Shown here: piece by piece, positions 7,558-15,886 of the stretch
Layout of the letters: every line of letters begins with the position of its first letter
How positions within the stretch are numbered: the first letter of the stretch is position 1
Assembly: GCA_902464495.1 (NCBI GenBank)
Contig: CABQJK010000008.1
Location: 1-64,000 of the forward strand
Length of the DNA: 64,000 bases
Reading direction: 5' to 3'
Origin: an uncultured Collinsella sp.
GTDB lineage: Bacteria; Actinomycetota; Coriobacteriia; Coriobacteriales; Coriobacteriaceae
The notes under the pieces: generated by a model
What the model was told of the DNA's origin: nothing
Seen by the model: only the letters and a program-made list of their open reading frames with translations
Database searches by the model: none
Translations under genes and position numbers: made by a program

Positions 7558-10500
7558 ATGCACGTTCCATACCCCCACATTCGTCGGTTGTCGAAAATCC
7601 CGCTTGTTGGGACGGCGGCGCTTGCTGCGTTGATCGCCACGAGCGTCGCCTGCTTCACGGCCACACCCCAGGTTGCTCAGGCGGCGGACACGCCCGCAAT
7701 CACCGATATGACCGAGCAGGACTATAGCGACCTGGGCCTGGGCACGAACGAGGACATTCCGGCCGATACCGTTGGCCCCTATTCCACTGATACCCCCACG
7801 ACGTTTGCCACGCGCAGCGAGGTCTATATGGCAGCTAACGGTAGCCATGGCAATCGCTACACTCTGCGCGACAAGCTCGAGAACGTCGAGCGCGGCGACA
7901 TTGGCGGCAGCAGCAAACTCACCGATGGCTATGGAAGTGTGTGGGGCGCCGCAAAGTTCTGGCAAAACGTCAACAACTTCGATACGAACAGCGATCTCTA
8001 CAAGCATAGCGACTACGGCGGCGGCACCTGGTCGTACCTAAGCAACAATGAGTCCTCAACAGTACTTGCCAACGACAACAACGGCTTCTCGGGCATTCAC
8101 GCCACGAGCGTTGAGTTCTGCAGCGACGCCAGCACGGGCAAAAAGAGCCGCGTTGCCGAGCTCCGTGCCTACGGCGACAGTTCCTCCACGACGATTGACG
8201 GCAAGTCATACGCCGGAAAGGTTGAGCTGGTCCTCTACTCGTTTAGCAACGGGCGTACGCGCACTCTCGACACACACCTGCCGGTGACGGTCAACACCAA
8301 TATGATGTACGAAGGCCGTTTTAAGTACCTGGATGCCGGTTACCTGCAAGAGCACGACGCCGTCTTTGATGTCGAGGCGGGCGATGTCGATGGCGACGGC
8401 GTCGACGAGCTTTTTGTCTACGCGGGTTGCTATGTCGACGAGAACGACGTGCGCAAGGCTGTAGTCGACATGTATGACTTGGAGGGCGGCAACTGGAAGC
8501 AAAGCGTCGTCAAAATCGATGCCGGTAACGCCGCGGACTACACCACGCACAACAAGGGCGGGAACGACTCCTGGACGCAGCTTCAGTCAGCTCCTGTCGT
8601 TTCGCTAGCGGCCGGCGACCTCGATCGCGATTTTTGCGATGACCTCGCCATCGTGGTCTCGGCACCCTACGGCAAGAAGAATATTGATAAGTCGACGCAT
8701 TGCGAGCTGTTTTCGTGGGATGCATCCAAGGGTGCGCTCGTCCATGTCGATGCTCTGGGCGACGCGGGCGCAATCTCCCTCTCCGCGAACGGCAAGACCA
8801 TGGTCGCTGCGAATGCGACGTTCGGCACGTTTGCCGCCTACGATGAAGAAGGAAAGAAGACGGGTGAAACCGTCACGGGCCTTATTCTTGCGGGCTATGA
8901 CTGGCAACGCAGCGCTTATGATTACGGCGCTAATGACGGCAGCAAGGGGCTGTACGGCGCGCTGTACCGCTACGCGTATTTTGACTCGGAGTCTGGCGAG
9001 TTCAAACTTTCCGATTGCAAGGAATACAGAGACGGGCTCCTCGCCTCCTATGGACTGATGCATGTGCCCAACAGCGCATGGAAGGATAGCGCTCAGGATA
9101 AGCGCTATCCGTGCACCTTGGCGCCTATTGCCCTTGCCACTGCCAACCTTGACGGCCTGTCCGAGCAGCCGGCGGTCGACGAGGTGCTCGTGGGCGGCGA
9201 TGTGTTCCGCGACTTTGCCTGCAACACGGCGCAGAGCGGGGCCCAGGGCTTGGGGTCCATGGTCGGAACCATGAGCATGAGCGGTCAGCAATACAACAGC
9301 AGCAACAAGCATGACCACAAGGGTATAGAGCAGGTGTGGATCAGCGACGTCAAGGCGGGCAGCGTCTCGGGTTCGGATCGCTACAACGAGAGTTTTATCG
9401 CCGTGGTGGGCAAGCACCGCGACGAGGACCTGCGCAAGAACGATGACTACTATTGGATGACCGCCTCGCATCTTTCGCTCGACGAGAACGGAAGGGTGCG
9501 CCGCGGCGAGGAGCAGGTGATTAGCGAGAGCAACCGTCGCGGCACTACCTACGGCACATTTATCTCGCTCGCGCTGCCCGATGTCGACAATGACAGCGTC
9601 AAGATCACGTACAAGGACCGCTACAAGGTCTATACCAACCCGCGCGTGCTCGCTGTGCTGCAGGATGCTCCCTATGTTGAGGATCTGGAGCAGGCATACG
9701 GCTATCTGGTGTTGGGCGGCACGTCATACGGCGAGGGAAAGAGCACGGGGACATCCCAGGGCTATACCATTGGCGCCGAGTTGGGCGTTGCCGTCGAGGT
9801 GCAGACCGGTCCGCCCCTGGTCGCGATTAATGCTTCAGTCGATTTTGCCGCCGAGGGATGCTATGACTACCGGAGCGAGCGCACGGTCAGCGCAAGCGTA
9901 AGCTATGAGTCGCATGCCGGCGAAGGCGACAAGGCCGTGCTCTACACGATTCCGATGGTCTATTACGAGTACGAGATCGAAAATGAGGAAACTGGTGGCA
10001 AGGGCGTGATGGCGGCGCCCGTGTCGCTCGGCGCGCAGACCTCGGTCGTTAATGTCGATGCCTATGACCGCATTGCCAAACAGCACAATATGACGCCGCT
10101 CAGCTACTTTTTGACCAACCGGTCGGGAGAACCCGGAACCTATCAAACGACGCTCAACGGCGAGACTCCCGTTGGGGATTCCTTTGGCCTGGGCAAGCCT
10201 GGCGTAACGCGCGCCTACACGCACGATGGGTTTAACGGCGCCGTCGCGCAGTCGGGAGCGAGTATTGAGCAGACCATCGAAGTCGAGGAGGGCGAGGAGC
10301 AGGAGTTTGAGTACGGCTTTACGCTGAACGGCAGCGTTGTCATGGGCGCGAAGCTCGCAAAGCACGAGTTGTTTGGCGGCCTGTGCTTTGGTGCCAACGC
10401 CGGCTTTACTACGGGTAACTCCTCGAGTGAATCGACCGAATACGGCGGCACCGTCGACAATCTGCCCGAGGCCGCGCAGGGCAAGTACGGTTTTGTGTGG

Positions 10501-11646
10501 CGTCTGGGCGTCAACGCGGTGGATGTCGACAAGTTCGAGGCCAGCTCGGGCGACAAGCTCGGCACCAAGGACACCGACCAGTTCTGGATCGTGGGCTATG
10601 ACGTTAAGGACGTCGAGATGCCCGACGCGCCGGCCGTGACGGGCTTTACGGCAAACGCCGTCGATTCGACCAGTATTACGTTTAGCTGGGACGATGTGCT
10701 CGCAAAGAAGGACGGCTTTAGCTACGGCGTAGGCATGCTGCAGAGCAATGCGGCGGACGCGGTTGTGAACAGCTGGAAGATCGCCGACAACACGCAGACC
10801 TCGCTCAAGTGGGATGGGCTGCAGCCCAATACGGAGTATCGATTCGCCATCGCCGCCGTTAAGAATGGATCCACGACCGAAACAGGTATTCGCTCGGCAA
10901 TCATCACGGTCAAGACCATGCCCGATGGCATGACGATGACCGTGAGCGGACCTGCGGCGGATGCTGCGGAGGGGTCGGATCTTGGATACGACTCTTCGGT
11001 TGAGCGCACGGCGGGAAGCCACCTGACGCTCTCGGCGATTGGCCATGTGAAGCAACTCGGTGCCGACGATAGCGAAACAGAGCTGGCACCGACCTATATG
11101 TGGTACCGCAAGGGCCGCGGCGAGACAGAGTTTAAGCTCGTGGGTGCCGATGGCAACCTCGCGGCTGGAACGGCCTCGAAGCTCGAGATTGACCTGACCG
11201 CAGACGATGACGGTGCGCAGTACTACTGCCACGTGGGATACAACGACGTGGGCCTCGACACCGGCACGACGCTCGTGAATATCGAGGCCGAGGAGACGGC
11301 GCCCACAACGGTGAATGCCACCCCGATCCGCACGCGCCGCCTGTTCTCACAGACAAGTGCGGGCGCCAAGAAGTTCCTGGACCATACGCTGGTAAACACC
11401 GCCGGCCCAACCGATTCCGAAGGCTCAAAGGACCCCGAGACTCCTGAGACCCCGACGAACCCGGACAAGCCCAAGTCCGACAACGGAGCTAAGACCGACA
11501 CCAAGGTCAAGACTACGACCACAGCGAAGAACCTCGCAAACACCGGCGACCAAACATTCGCCCTAGTCGCCACCGCAGCAGCAGCGGGAGCAACGCTCGT
11601 AGTGATAGCCCTCATCATGCTGATCAAGCGCCGCAAGACCCACTAA
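7558..11646 (+). CDS. Large sortase-anchored surface protein with FG-GAP-like, FN3 and Ig-like regions
   Basis: The 1362-residue product starts at an ATG preceded by GCGAGG at six bases; an upstream GTG in frame lacks support. Residues 1-42 form a signal peptide ending VAQA. Two calcium-loop-like segments, GDVDGDGVDEL near residue 275 and GDLDRDFCDDL near 351, resemble FG-GAP/VCBS propeller blades. Residues about 1021-1119 look like a fibronectin type III domain and about 1125-1240 like an Ig-like domain (YYCHVG). A Pro/Thr/Lys-rich stalk leads to LANTGD at 1326-1331, a hydrophobic helix and a KRRKTH tail, the cell-wall sorting signal. The middle region is unrecognised. A terminator follows, and palindromic arrays bracket the gene. 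Adhesion or carbohydrate contact is a guess. Confidence 0.88.
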   Translation: MHVPYPHIRRLSKIPLVGTAALAALIATSVACFTATPQVAQAADTPAITDMTEQDYSDLGLGTNEDIPADTVGPYSTDTPTTFATRSEVYMAANGSHGNRYTLRDKLENVERGDIGGSSKLTDGYGSVWGAAKFWQNVNNFDTNSDLYKHSDYGGGTWSYLSNNESSTVLANDNNGFSGIHATSVEFCSDASTGKKSRVAELRAYGDSSSTTIDGKSYAGKVELVLYSFSNGRTRTLDTHLPVTVNTNMMYEGRFKYLDAGYLQEHDAVFDVEAGDVDGDGVDELFVYAGCYVDENDVRKAVVDMYDLEGGNWKQSVVKIDAGNAADYTTHNKGGNDSWTQLQSAPVVSLAAGDLDRDFCDDLAIVVSAPYGKKNIDKSTHCELFSWDASKGALVHVDALGDAGAISLSANGKTMVAANATFGTFAAYDEEGKKTGETVTGLILAGYDWQRSAYDYGANDGSKGLYGALYRYAYFDSESGEFKLSDCKEYRDGLLASYGLMHVPNSAWKDSAQDKRYPCTLAPIALATANLDGLSEQPAVDEVLVGGDVFRDFACNTAQSGAQGLGSMVGTMSMSGQQYNSSNKHDHKGIEQVWISDVKAGSVSGSDRYNESFIAVVGKHRDEDLRKNDDYYWMTASHLSLDENGRVRRGEEQVISESNRRGTTYGTFISLALPDVDNDSVKITYKDRYKVYTNPRVLAVLQDAPYVEDLEQAYGYLVLGGTSYGEGKSTGTSQGYTIGAELGVAVEVQTGPPLVAINASVDFAAEGCYDYRSERTVSASVSYESHAGEGDKAVLYTIPMVYYEYEIENEETGGKGVMAAPVSLGAQTSVVNVDAYDRIAKQHNMTPLSYFLTNRSGEPGTYQTTLNGETPVGDSFGLGKPGVTRAYTHDGFNGAVAQSGASIEQTIEVEEGEEQEFEYGFTLNGSVVMGAKLAKHELFGGLCFGANAGFTTGNSSSESTEYGGTVDNLPEAAQGKYGFVWRLGVNAVDVDKFEASSGDKLGTKDTDQFWIVGYDVKDVEMPDAPAVTGFTANAVDSTSITFSWDDVLAKKDGFSYGVGMLQSNAADAVVNSWKIADNTQTSLKWDGLQPNTEYRFAIAAVKNGSTTETGIRSAIITVKTMPDGMTMTVSGPAADAAEGSDLGYDSSVERTAGSHLTLSAIGHVKQLGADDSETELAPTYMWYRKGRGETEFKLVGADGNLAAGTASKLEIDLTADDDGAQYYCHVGYNDVGLDTGTTLVNIEAEETAPTTVNATPIRTRRLFSQTSAGAKKFLDHTLVNTAGPTDSEGSKDPETPETPTNPDKPKSDNGAKTDTKVKTTTTAKNLANTGDQTFALVATAAAAGATLVVIALIMLIKRRKTH

Positions 11647-11672
11647 CCATCAGTCAAACATATCGACAAAGC

Positions 11673-11714
11673 AAAACCCGGGTAGCCAAAAAACAGGCCA
11701 CCCGGGTTTTCTGT
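11673..11714 (+). terminator. Intrinsic terminator of the surface-protein gene
   Basis: AAAACCCGGGT (11673-11683) pairs with ACCCGGGTTTT (11700-11710), followed by CTGTT. It lies 27 bases after the stop codon. The A-rich left flank suggests it could also work leftward. Confidence 0.8.
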
Positions 11715-11734
11715 TGAGTGGAGACTCCGCAAGC

Positions 11735-12087
11735 GGAAACTGCATCCCACAATTAGCGCCCGGAACGGGACACATTTTCCGTCAAGCCCTCATCCGGAAA
11801 ATCCATCCCAGTTTGAGCGCCCAGACCGGGACGCACTTTCCCAAAGGGTCCTCAACGGGAAACTGCGTCCCATAATTAGGCCGAGAAATGGGATGAACTT
11901 TCCCGACGAGAGCCAACCGGAAACCACGTCCCAGAATCAGCCCCCAAAGTGGGACGCACTTTCCCAACGAGCCTCAACCGGAAAATACATCCCGGAATCC
12001 AGCTGAATAGTGGGACACACTTTCCCAATCGGGTCCCAAGCGGAAACTGCATCCCATTCCGGACGTGAATTCTGGGACACGGTTTCC
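11735..12087. repeat. Palindromic 61-62 bp repeat array B, downstream of surface protein
   Basis: The same box pair as in array A. GGAAA-type boxes start at 11735, 11796, 11858, 11919, 11980 and 12042, and facing TGGGA-type boxes at 11766, 11827, 11889, 11950, 12011 and 12073, spaced 61 or 62 bases. Spacers between boxes keep a weak consensus but differ from unit to unit. The array fills the space between the terminators of two convergent genes. No gene is supported in 11647-12331. Confidence 0.9.
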
Positions 12088-12093
12088 GGATGC

Positions 12094-12119
12094 AAAAAAG
12101 GCCACAAGACGTGGCCTTC
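12094..12119 (-). terminator. Intrinsic terminator, leftward
   Basis: Read on the minus strand, AAGGCCAC-GTCTT-GTGGCCTT is followed by TTTTTTGC, a clean stem and U-tract. It would stop leftward transcription from the LtaS-type gene. Its stem is almost the same as the stem in the core of the neighbouring hairpin element. Confidence 0.7.
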
Positions 12120-12174
12120 GACTTATATATGTTCAGCGGATACCCCTATGACAAGCCGCGCTTCAACAACAAGG

Positions 12175-12304
12175 CGTCTGTCCGGGCGGAGGCATATAAG
12201 GTTCATCGCGAGTTCCGCACGCAAAGAAGGCCACTTAATGTGGCCTTCGTCTTGCGCAGGACTGTCCGAGCAGGGAACCTTATATGCCTCCGCCTGGACA
12301 GACG
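12175..12304 (-). repeat. 130-bp hairpin element, copy 2 (inverted relative to copy 1)
   Basis: Arms 12175-12203 and 12276-12304 are complementary at 28 of 29 positions, the exception being a G-U type pair. The 72-base core, read on the minus strand, matches the core of copy 1 except for one substitution and one indel. The arms differ from copy 1 at several places, with the paired base changed too. The element begins 27 bases after the stop of the LtaS-type gene, in its orientation. Confidence 0.85.
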
Positions 12305-12331
12305 TTTCAGTTGTGGCTCAGCAGCTAGCAG

Positions 12332-14632
12332 CTACTTGATCTTGGTCGTACCCGGTGCCAGGTTGGGGTCGGTCTCGTTGGCCTCGGTCTGGAAGTGCTC
12401 GGTGTACACGTTCTTGCCGTCGCGGAACATTTCGTAATACTGCATCTTGGCGTAATCCTCGCGTGCCTTGGTGGCGGCTGCGGCAACGGCGTCGTCGCCG
12501 GTGACGTTGGAGGAGAGCGCCCAGCGCAGGCTGGCGTCCTCGTAGCCCACCGAGTTGATGGCGGGCAGCGACTCGCGCAGCGTCATGTGCGCCTTCTGGT
12601 AGTCGGTGAGCGGGGCGCCGATCAGCTGCATGAGCTGGGTGGACAGGTAGTTGGTGGACAGGTCGTCGGTCTCGCTCGTTTGGTCGCAGCCGGCGACGTC
12701 GTAGTTAGCCCAGATGATGTAGTCGGTCTGCCACAGGCGCTCCTGGTGGGTGGCGTCATCCTCGTCGGTAAACCACTTGTCGTTGAACTTGGACGGGAAG
12801 AACGGCTGATGGTCGCCCCAGAACACCACGACCACCTTGCGGTCGAGCTTGCTCAAGGCGTTGAGGAAGTAGCGCAGCGCCTGATCGGACTGCTCGATGC
12901 ACGAGACATACTCGTCGACATCGGAGAGCGTGCCGTCCTCGACGGTCTTAGCGTCCAGGTCGGTCGTGTCGATGTTCAGGTGCATCTGCTTGTCGACCGG
13001 CAGCAGGCCCGTGTCGTAGCCCGAGTGGTTCTGCATGGTCACGTCGAAGATAAACTGCGGATCGGCGTTCTGGTCGAGCAGCTCGAGAATCTTGTCGTAG
13101 GTAGCCTGGTCGGTCACCATGCCGCGCAGGGTATCGGCACCCTGGAAATCGTTGATGGACAGGAACTGGTCAAAGCCAAAGTCCTTGTAGACGTTCTCGC
13201 GGTTCCAGTTGGTCGCGTGGTTGGGGTGCATGGCCGTGGTGGAATAGCCGAGCGATTTGAACTGCTCTGCCAGGTTCCCGGTCGTTTCCATGTTGTAGAT
13301 GGTGTAGGGGTACACGCCCGAGCCCAGGTTGGCCATGGAGTTGCCGGTCATAAACTCAAACTCGGTATTGGCGGTACCGCCGCCGTAGGCGCTCACGTAG
13401 AGCTTGCCGCGGCTGAGGCAGTTGGACAGGTTCTTAAAGTACTGCGGGCCCTCGTAGCCGGCGCGCATGTTCTGGTAGATCGACAGGTCCGAGAACGTCT
13501 CGTTCATGATGGCGATGACCGTGGGCTTCTCGCTGTCGAACTGCTCCTGGGCGGCGGCGCGCTCGTCGCTCTTGGCCGCGTCGGACTTGTCGTAGGCTTT
13601 GGCGTACTTTTTGAGCGTGGCCTTGGCGTCATCGACAGAATAGTCGGCGGGTTTGGGCGGCTTGATGGACTGTGCCGCGCTAATAAAGGCAGGCAGGTAG
13701 CCCTCGCGCCAGTAGCTTTCGAGCGGGCGCCAGGTGTAGACGGTGATGCCGAGGGTGTTGTAGTAGTCGATGAGCGTGACATGCGCGGTCACGCCGCCCA
13801 GGCACAGCACCGCCACGAGCAGGTTGGTGAGCAGCATGCGCTTGGCGTTGGCGGCGCCCTTCTGACGGTGCGGCGCGACCAGGCCGGCGTACTCGCACAG
13901 CAGCATGGCGATGGCGGTAAAGCCCATGGATAGCACGCAGAACAGCGAGATCGAGAAGGTGTAGCCGGTGCCGGCGACTGCGGCGGCGGTGGAGATGGCC
14001 GAAAGGTCGCCCGGCTGGATGGGCATGGATTTAAACGTGATGACGAAGAACTCGGCAATGCCCAGGACAAAGAGGGCAAAGGCCAGGACCGCGGGAGCTG
14101 CGCCGTGGCGCTGGAATAGGAAGAACAAGCCGGTCATGAGCACGGTGATAATGGCCCACTCGAGCAGGATGCACAGGGGGTAGACCCAGGTAAAGTCGTG
14201 GTTGGACGAGACCTCCATGCCCAGCAGCGCAAAGACGCCGGCGAGCAGCAGGCACAAGACGGCGGCGACGAGCGGTTTGCCCACAAAGGCTCCGCGCAGG
14301 CGGGCGAGCTTGCCGGTGGGGACGGGGGCATCGGACCCGGCGAACGCAAAGACGCGCGGGGCGATGCGGTCGCGGGCGATGCTGGCCCAGGCGCATCCGG
14401 TAAGGATGGCATTGGTCAGGATGAGCATCACAAAGGCGAGCGGTTCGTTTTGGGCGACGAGGCCAATGGCACCCCAAATGGTCAAAAAGACCTGGAACAG
14501 GCCGAAGGCGACGCTCCAGGCGATGGCGCCTTTGGCAACGGTGCCCGACTGTGCGCGAATGGCCTTGGCCTCGCGCAAGACAAGGTAGACGGTCGCCGCA
14601 AGGCCGACGAGCGAGATGGCGGCAGCGAACAT
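12332..14632 (-). CDS. LtaS-type membrane sulfatase-fold phosphoglycerol transferase
   Basis: A 766-residue protein with a multi-helix membrane region (roughly residues 1-285) and an extracellular alkaline phosphatase/sulfatase-fold domain. Features matching lipoteichoic acid synthase are the metal-ligand Glu in IMNETFSD (near 378), the nucleophile Thr in GGGTANTEFE (near 420) and the WGDHQPF metal site towards the C-terminus. Such enzymes move glycerol phosphate from phosphatidylglycerol onto a polymer or glycan on the outer membrane face. ATG 14632 is used because GAGGAG lies seven bases before it; a GTG five codons upstream overlaps that ribosome site. The membrane part has more helices than the usual five, so the acceptor may differ from classical LTA. 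Confidence 0.88.
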   Translation of the reverse strand: MFAAAISLVGLAATVYLVLREAKAIRAQSGTVAKGAIAWSVAFGLFQVFLTIWGAIGLVAQNEPLAFVMLILTNAILTGCAWASIARDRIAPRVFAFAGSDAPVPTGKLARLRGAFVGKPLVAAVLCLLLAGVFALLGMEVSSNHDFTWVYPLCILLEWAIITVLMTGLFFLFQRHGAAPAVLAFALFVLGIAEFFVITFKSMPIQPGDLSAISTAAAVAGTGYTFSISLFCVLSMGFTAIAMLLCEYAGLVAPHRQKGAANAKRMLLTNLLVAVLCLGGVTAHVTLIDYYNTLGITVYTWRPLESYWREGYLPAFISAAQSIKPPKPADYSVDDAKATLKKYAKAYDKSDAAKSDERAAAQEQFDSEKPTVIAIMNETFSDLSIYQNMRAGYEGPQYFKNLSNCLSRGKLYVSAYGGGTANTEFEFMTGNSMANLGSGVYPYTIYNMETTGNLAEQFKSLGYSTTAMHPNHATNWNRENVYKDFGFDQFLSINDFQGADTLRGMVTDQATYDKILELLDQNADPQFIFDVTMQNHSGYDTGLLPVDKQMHLNIDTTDLDAKTVEDGTLSDVDEYVSCIEQSDQALRYFLNALSKLDRKVVVVFWGDHQPFFPSKFNDKWFTDEDDATHQERLWQTDYIIWANYDVAGCDQTSETDDLSTNYLSTQLMQLIGAPLTDYQKAHMTLRESLPAINSVGYEDASLRWALSSNVTGDDAVAAAATKAREDYAKMQYYEMFRDGKNVYTEHFQTEANETDPNLAPGTTKIK

Positions 14633-14846
14633 GCTGAGACTCCTCACAAACTTAAAACCTACGAAAGCGGGGATTTACCCGATTGTTACCAAGATATGCG
14701 CTGCAATTGGTGGCTGCGCACAACAACCAGCCATATTAACGCGCACGTGTGGCGGTGTGGCGCAATGTAGTGGCGACCTGCGCGATAATGGACGGGAATT
14801 ACACGGAAACGTAAAGGCTTCTTAAAGAAATGGCGAGGGTAGGGCG

Positions 14847-15719
14847 ATGAGCGAGCAGGTTTGCAAGGCGGATATGGGCGGAGACGGAGCTGCGGTCGTG
14901 GATACGTTCGGCTATCCGCTCGAGACTACGGGCAACGCGGTGCTGGACATTTTGGAGCACCGTTCGTCTACGCGCGCCTTCGCGCGCGATGACAGTGACC
15001 GTCCCGTGGCGGTGACCGACGAGCAGCGGGCGGCGATTCTGCATGCGGCGAGTCGCGCGCCGTCGGCAGGCGCCATGATGATGTATTCCATCGTGAGCAT
15101 TCGCGAGCAGGCTACGCTGGATCGTCTGGCCGACCTGTGCGACCACCAGCCCATGATCGCCAAGGCCCCGTGGGCACTTATATTTGTGGTCGACTACGCC
15201 AAATGGATCGATCTGTTTGAGCATGTTGGCTGCTTTGAGCCCGAGTTTGTCGAGCGCACGGGCAAGGCGCCCCGCCGTGCGCCGGGTTTGGGCGACTTTG
15301 CGATCGCGGCCCAGGATGCCGTGATCGCCGCGCAAAACGCCGTGGTTGCCGCCGAGGCCCTGGGGCTGGGGAGCTGCTACATCGGTGATATCGTCGAGAA
15401 TGCCGAGGAAGTTGCCGAGCTGCTCGATTTGCCGCCCTATACCATGCCGCTGTCGATGCTCATCATCGGCACGCCCCGTAAGGAGCGCCCGGCCATTGCG
15501 CATCCCGTGGTGAACCTGGTGCACGAGGAACGCTACTGCCGTGCGGATGCCGCGACCATGGACGCGCAGGTGGCCGAGATGGACAAGATGTTTCGCCCGC
15601 ACGCCCGCGAGGTGGGCGAGCGCGTCGTGGATATCTACACCCGCAAGCACACGAGCCCCTTTATGGCCGAGATGAGCCGTTCCATGGAGTGGTGGTTCAA
15701 AAACTGGTTCGGCAAGTAA
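14847..15719 (+). CDS. Nitroreductase family protein
   Basis: The 290-residue protein has the FMN-dependent nitroreductase fold: HRSSTRAFARDD contacts the flavin phosphate, SRAPSAGAMMMYS is the next FMN loop, and GLGSCYIGDI is the glycine-rich segment. These dimers use NAD(P)H to reduce nitro compounds, quinones or similar acceptors. The protein is longer than the usual 170-220 residues, with an N-terminal lead of about 30 and a C-terminal helical extension. ATG 14847 follows GAGGGTAGGG. The gene is divergent from the LtaS-type gene over a 214-base gap and ends at a strong palindrome. The natural substrate cannot be told. Confidence 0.85.
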   Translation: MSEQVCKADMGGDGAAVVDTFGYPLETTGNAVLDILEHRSSTRAFARDDSDRPVAVTDEQRAAILHAASRAPSAGAMMMYSIVSIREQATLDRLADLCDHQPMIAKAPWALIFVVDYAKWIDLFEHVGCFEPEFVERTGKAPRRAPGLGDFAIAAQDAVIAAQNAVVAAEALGLGSCYIGDIVENAEEVAELLDLPPYTMPLSMLIIGTPRKERPAIAHPVVNLVHEERYCRADAATMDAQVAEMDKMFRPHAREVGERVVDIYTRKHTSPFMAEMSRSMEWWFKNWFGK

Positions 15720-15730
15720 CGAATGCGGTG

Positions 15731-15761
15731 ATGTGACAAAGGGACAGTCCCTTTGTCACAT
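15731..15761. repeat. Perfect palindrome TGTGACAAAGGGAC family, copy 1
   Basis: Fifteen bases (15731-15745) and their exact complement flank a single central base. The sequence lies 11 bases after the nitroreductase stop. The same palindrome recurs at 49956-49990, so it belongs to a dispersed repeat family; it may act as a transcription end or mRNA 3' stabiliser. Confidence 0.8.
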
Positions 15762-15824
15762 TCCATATCGCCGAGGTGGCCTAAAGGCCGTATAAATGTT
15801 TATTTAGCTGGGAAAACAGTGCCA

Positions 15825-15851
15825 TTCAAACATGGGCCGATTGCCTATAAT
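15825..15851 (+). promoter_or_regulatory. Likely promoter of the potassium transporter gene
   Basis: A perfect TATAAT is at 15846-15851, with TTCAAA (15825-15830) 15 bases upstream as a weak -35. Transcription would start about 25-30 bases before the ATG at 15887. No known riboswitch such as the cyclic-di-AMP type could be recognised in the short leader. Confidence 0.45.
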
Positions 15852-15886
15852 TCCTTCGAACATTAAAGTTGGGAGGAAACCGGCTT

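Noticed and set aside
7048..12087. CRISPR arrays at 7.0-7.4 kb and 11.7-12.1 kb
   Set aside because: The repeated boxes alternate in orientation and drift in sequence, linkers are semi-conserved rather than unique, and no cas gene is near.
15780..15886. Cyclic-di-AMP riboswitch before kup
   Set aside because: Expected by analogy with other potassium transporters, but the leader is too short and shows no matching conserved segments.
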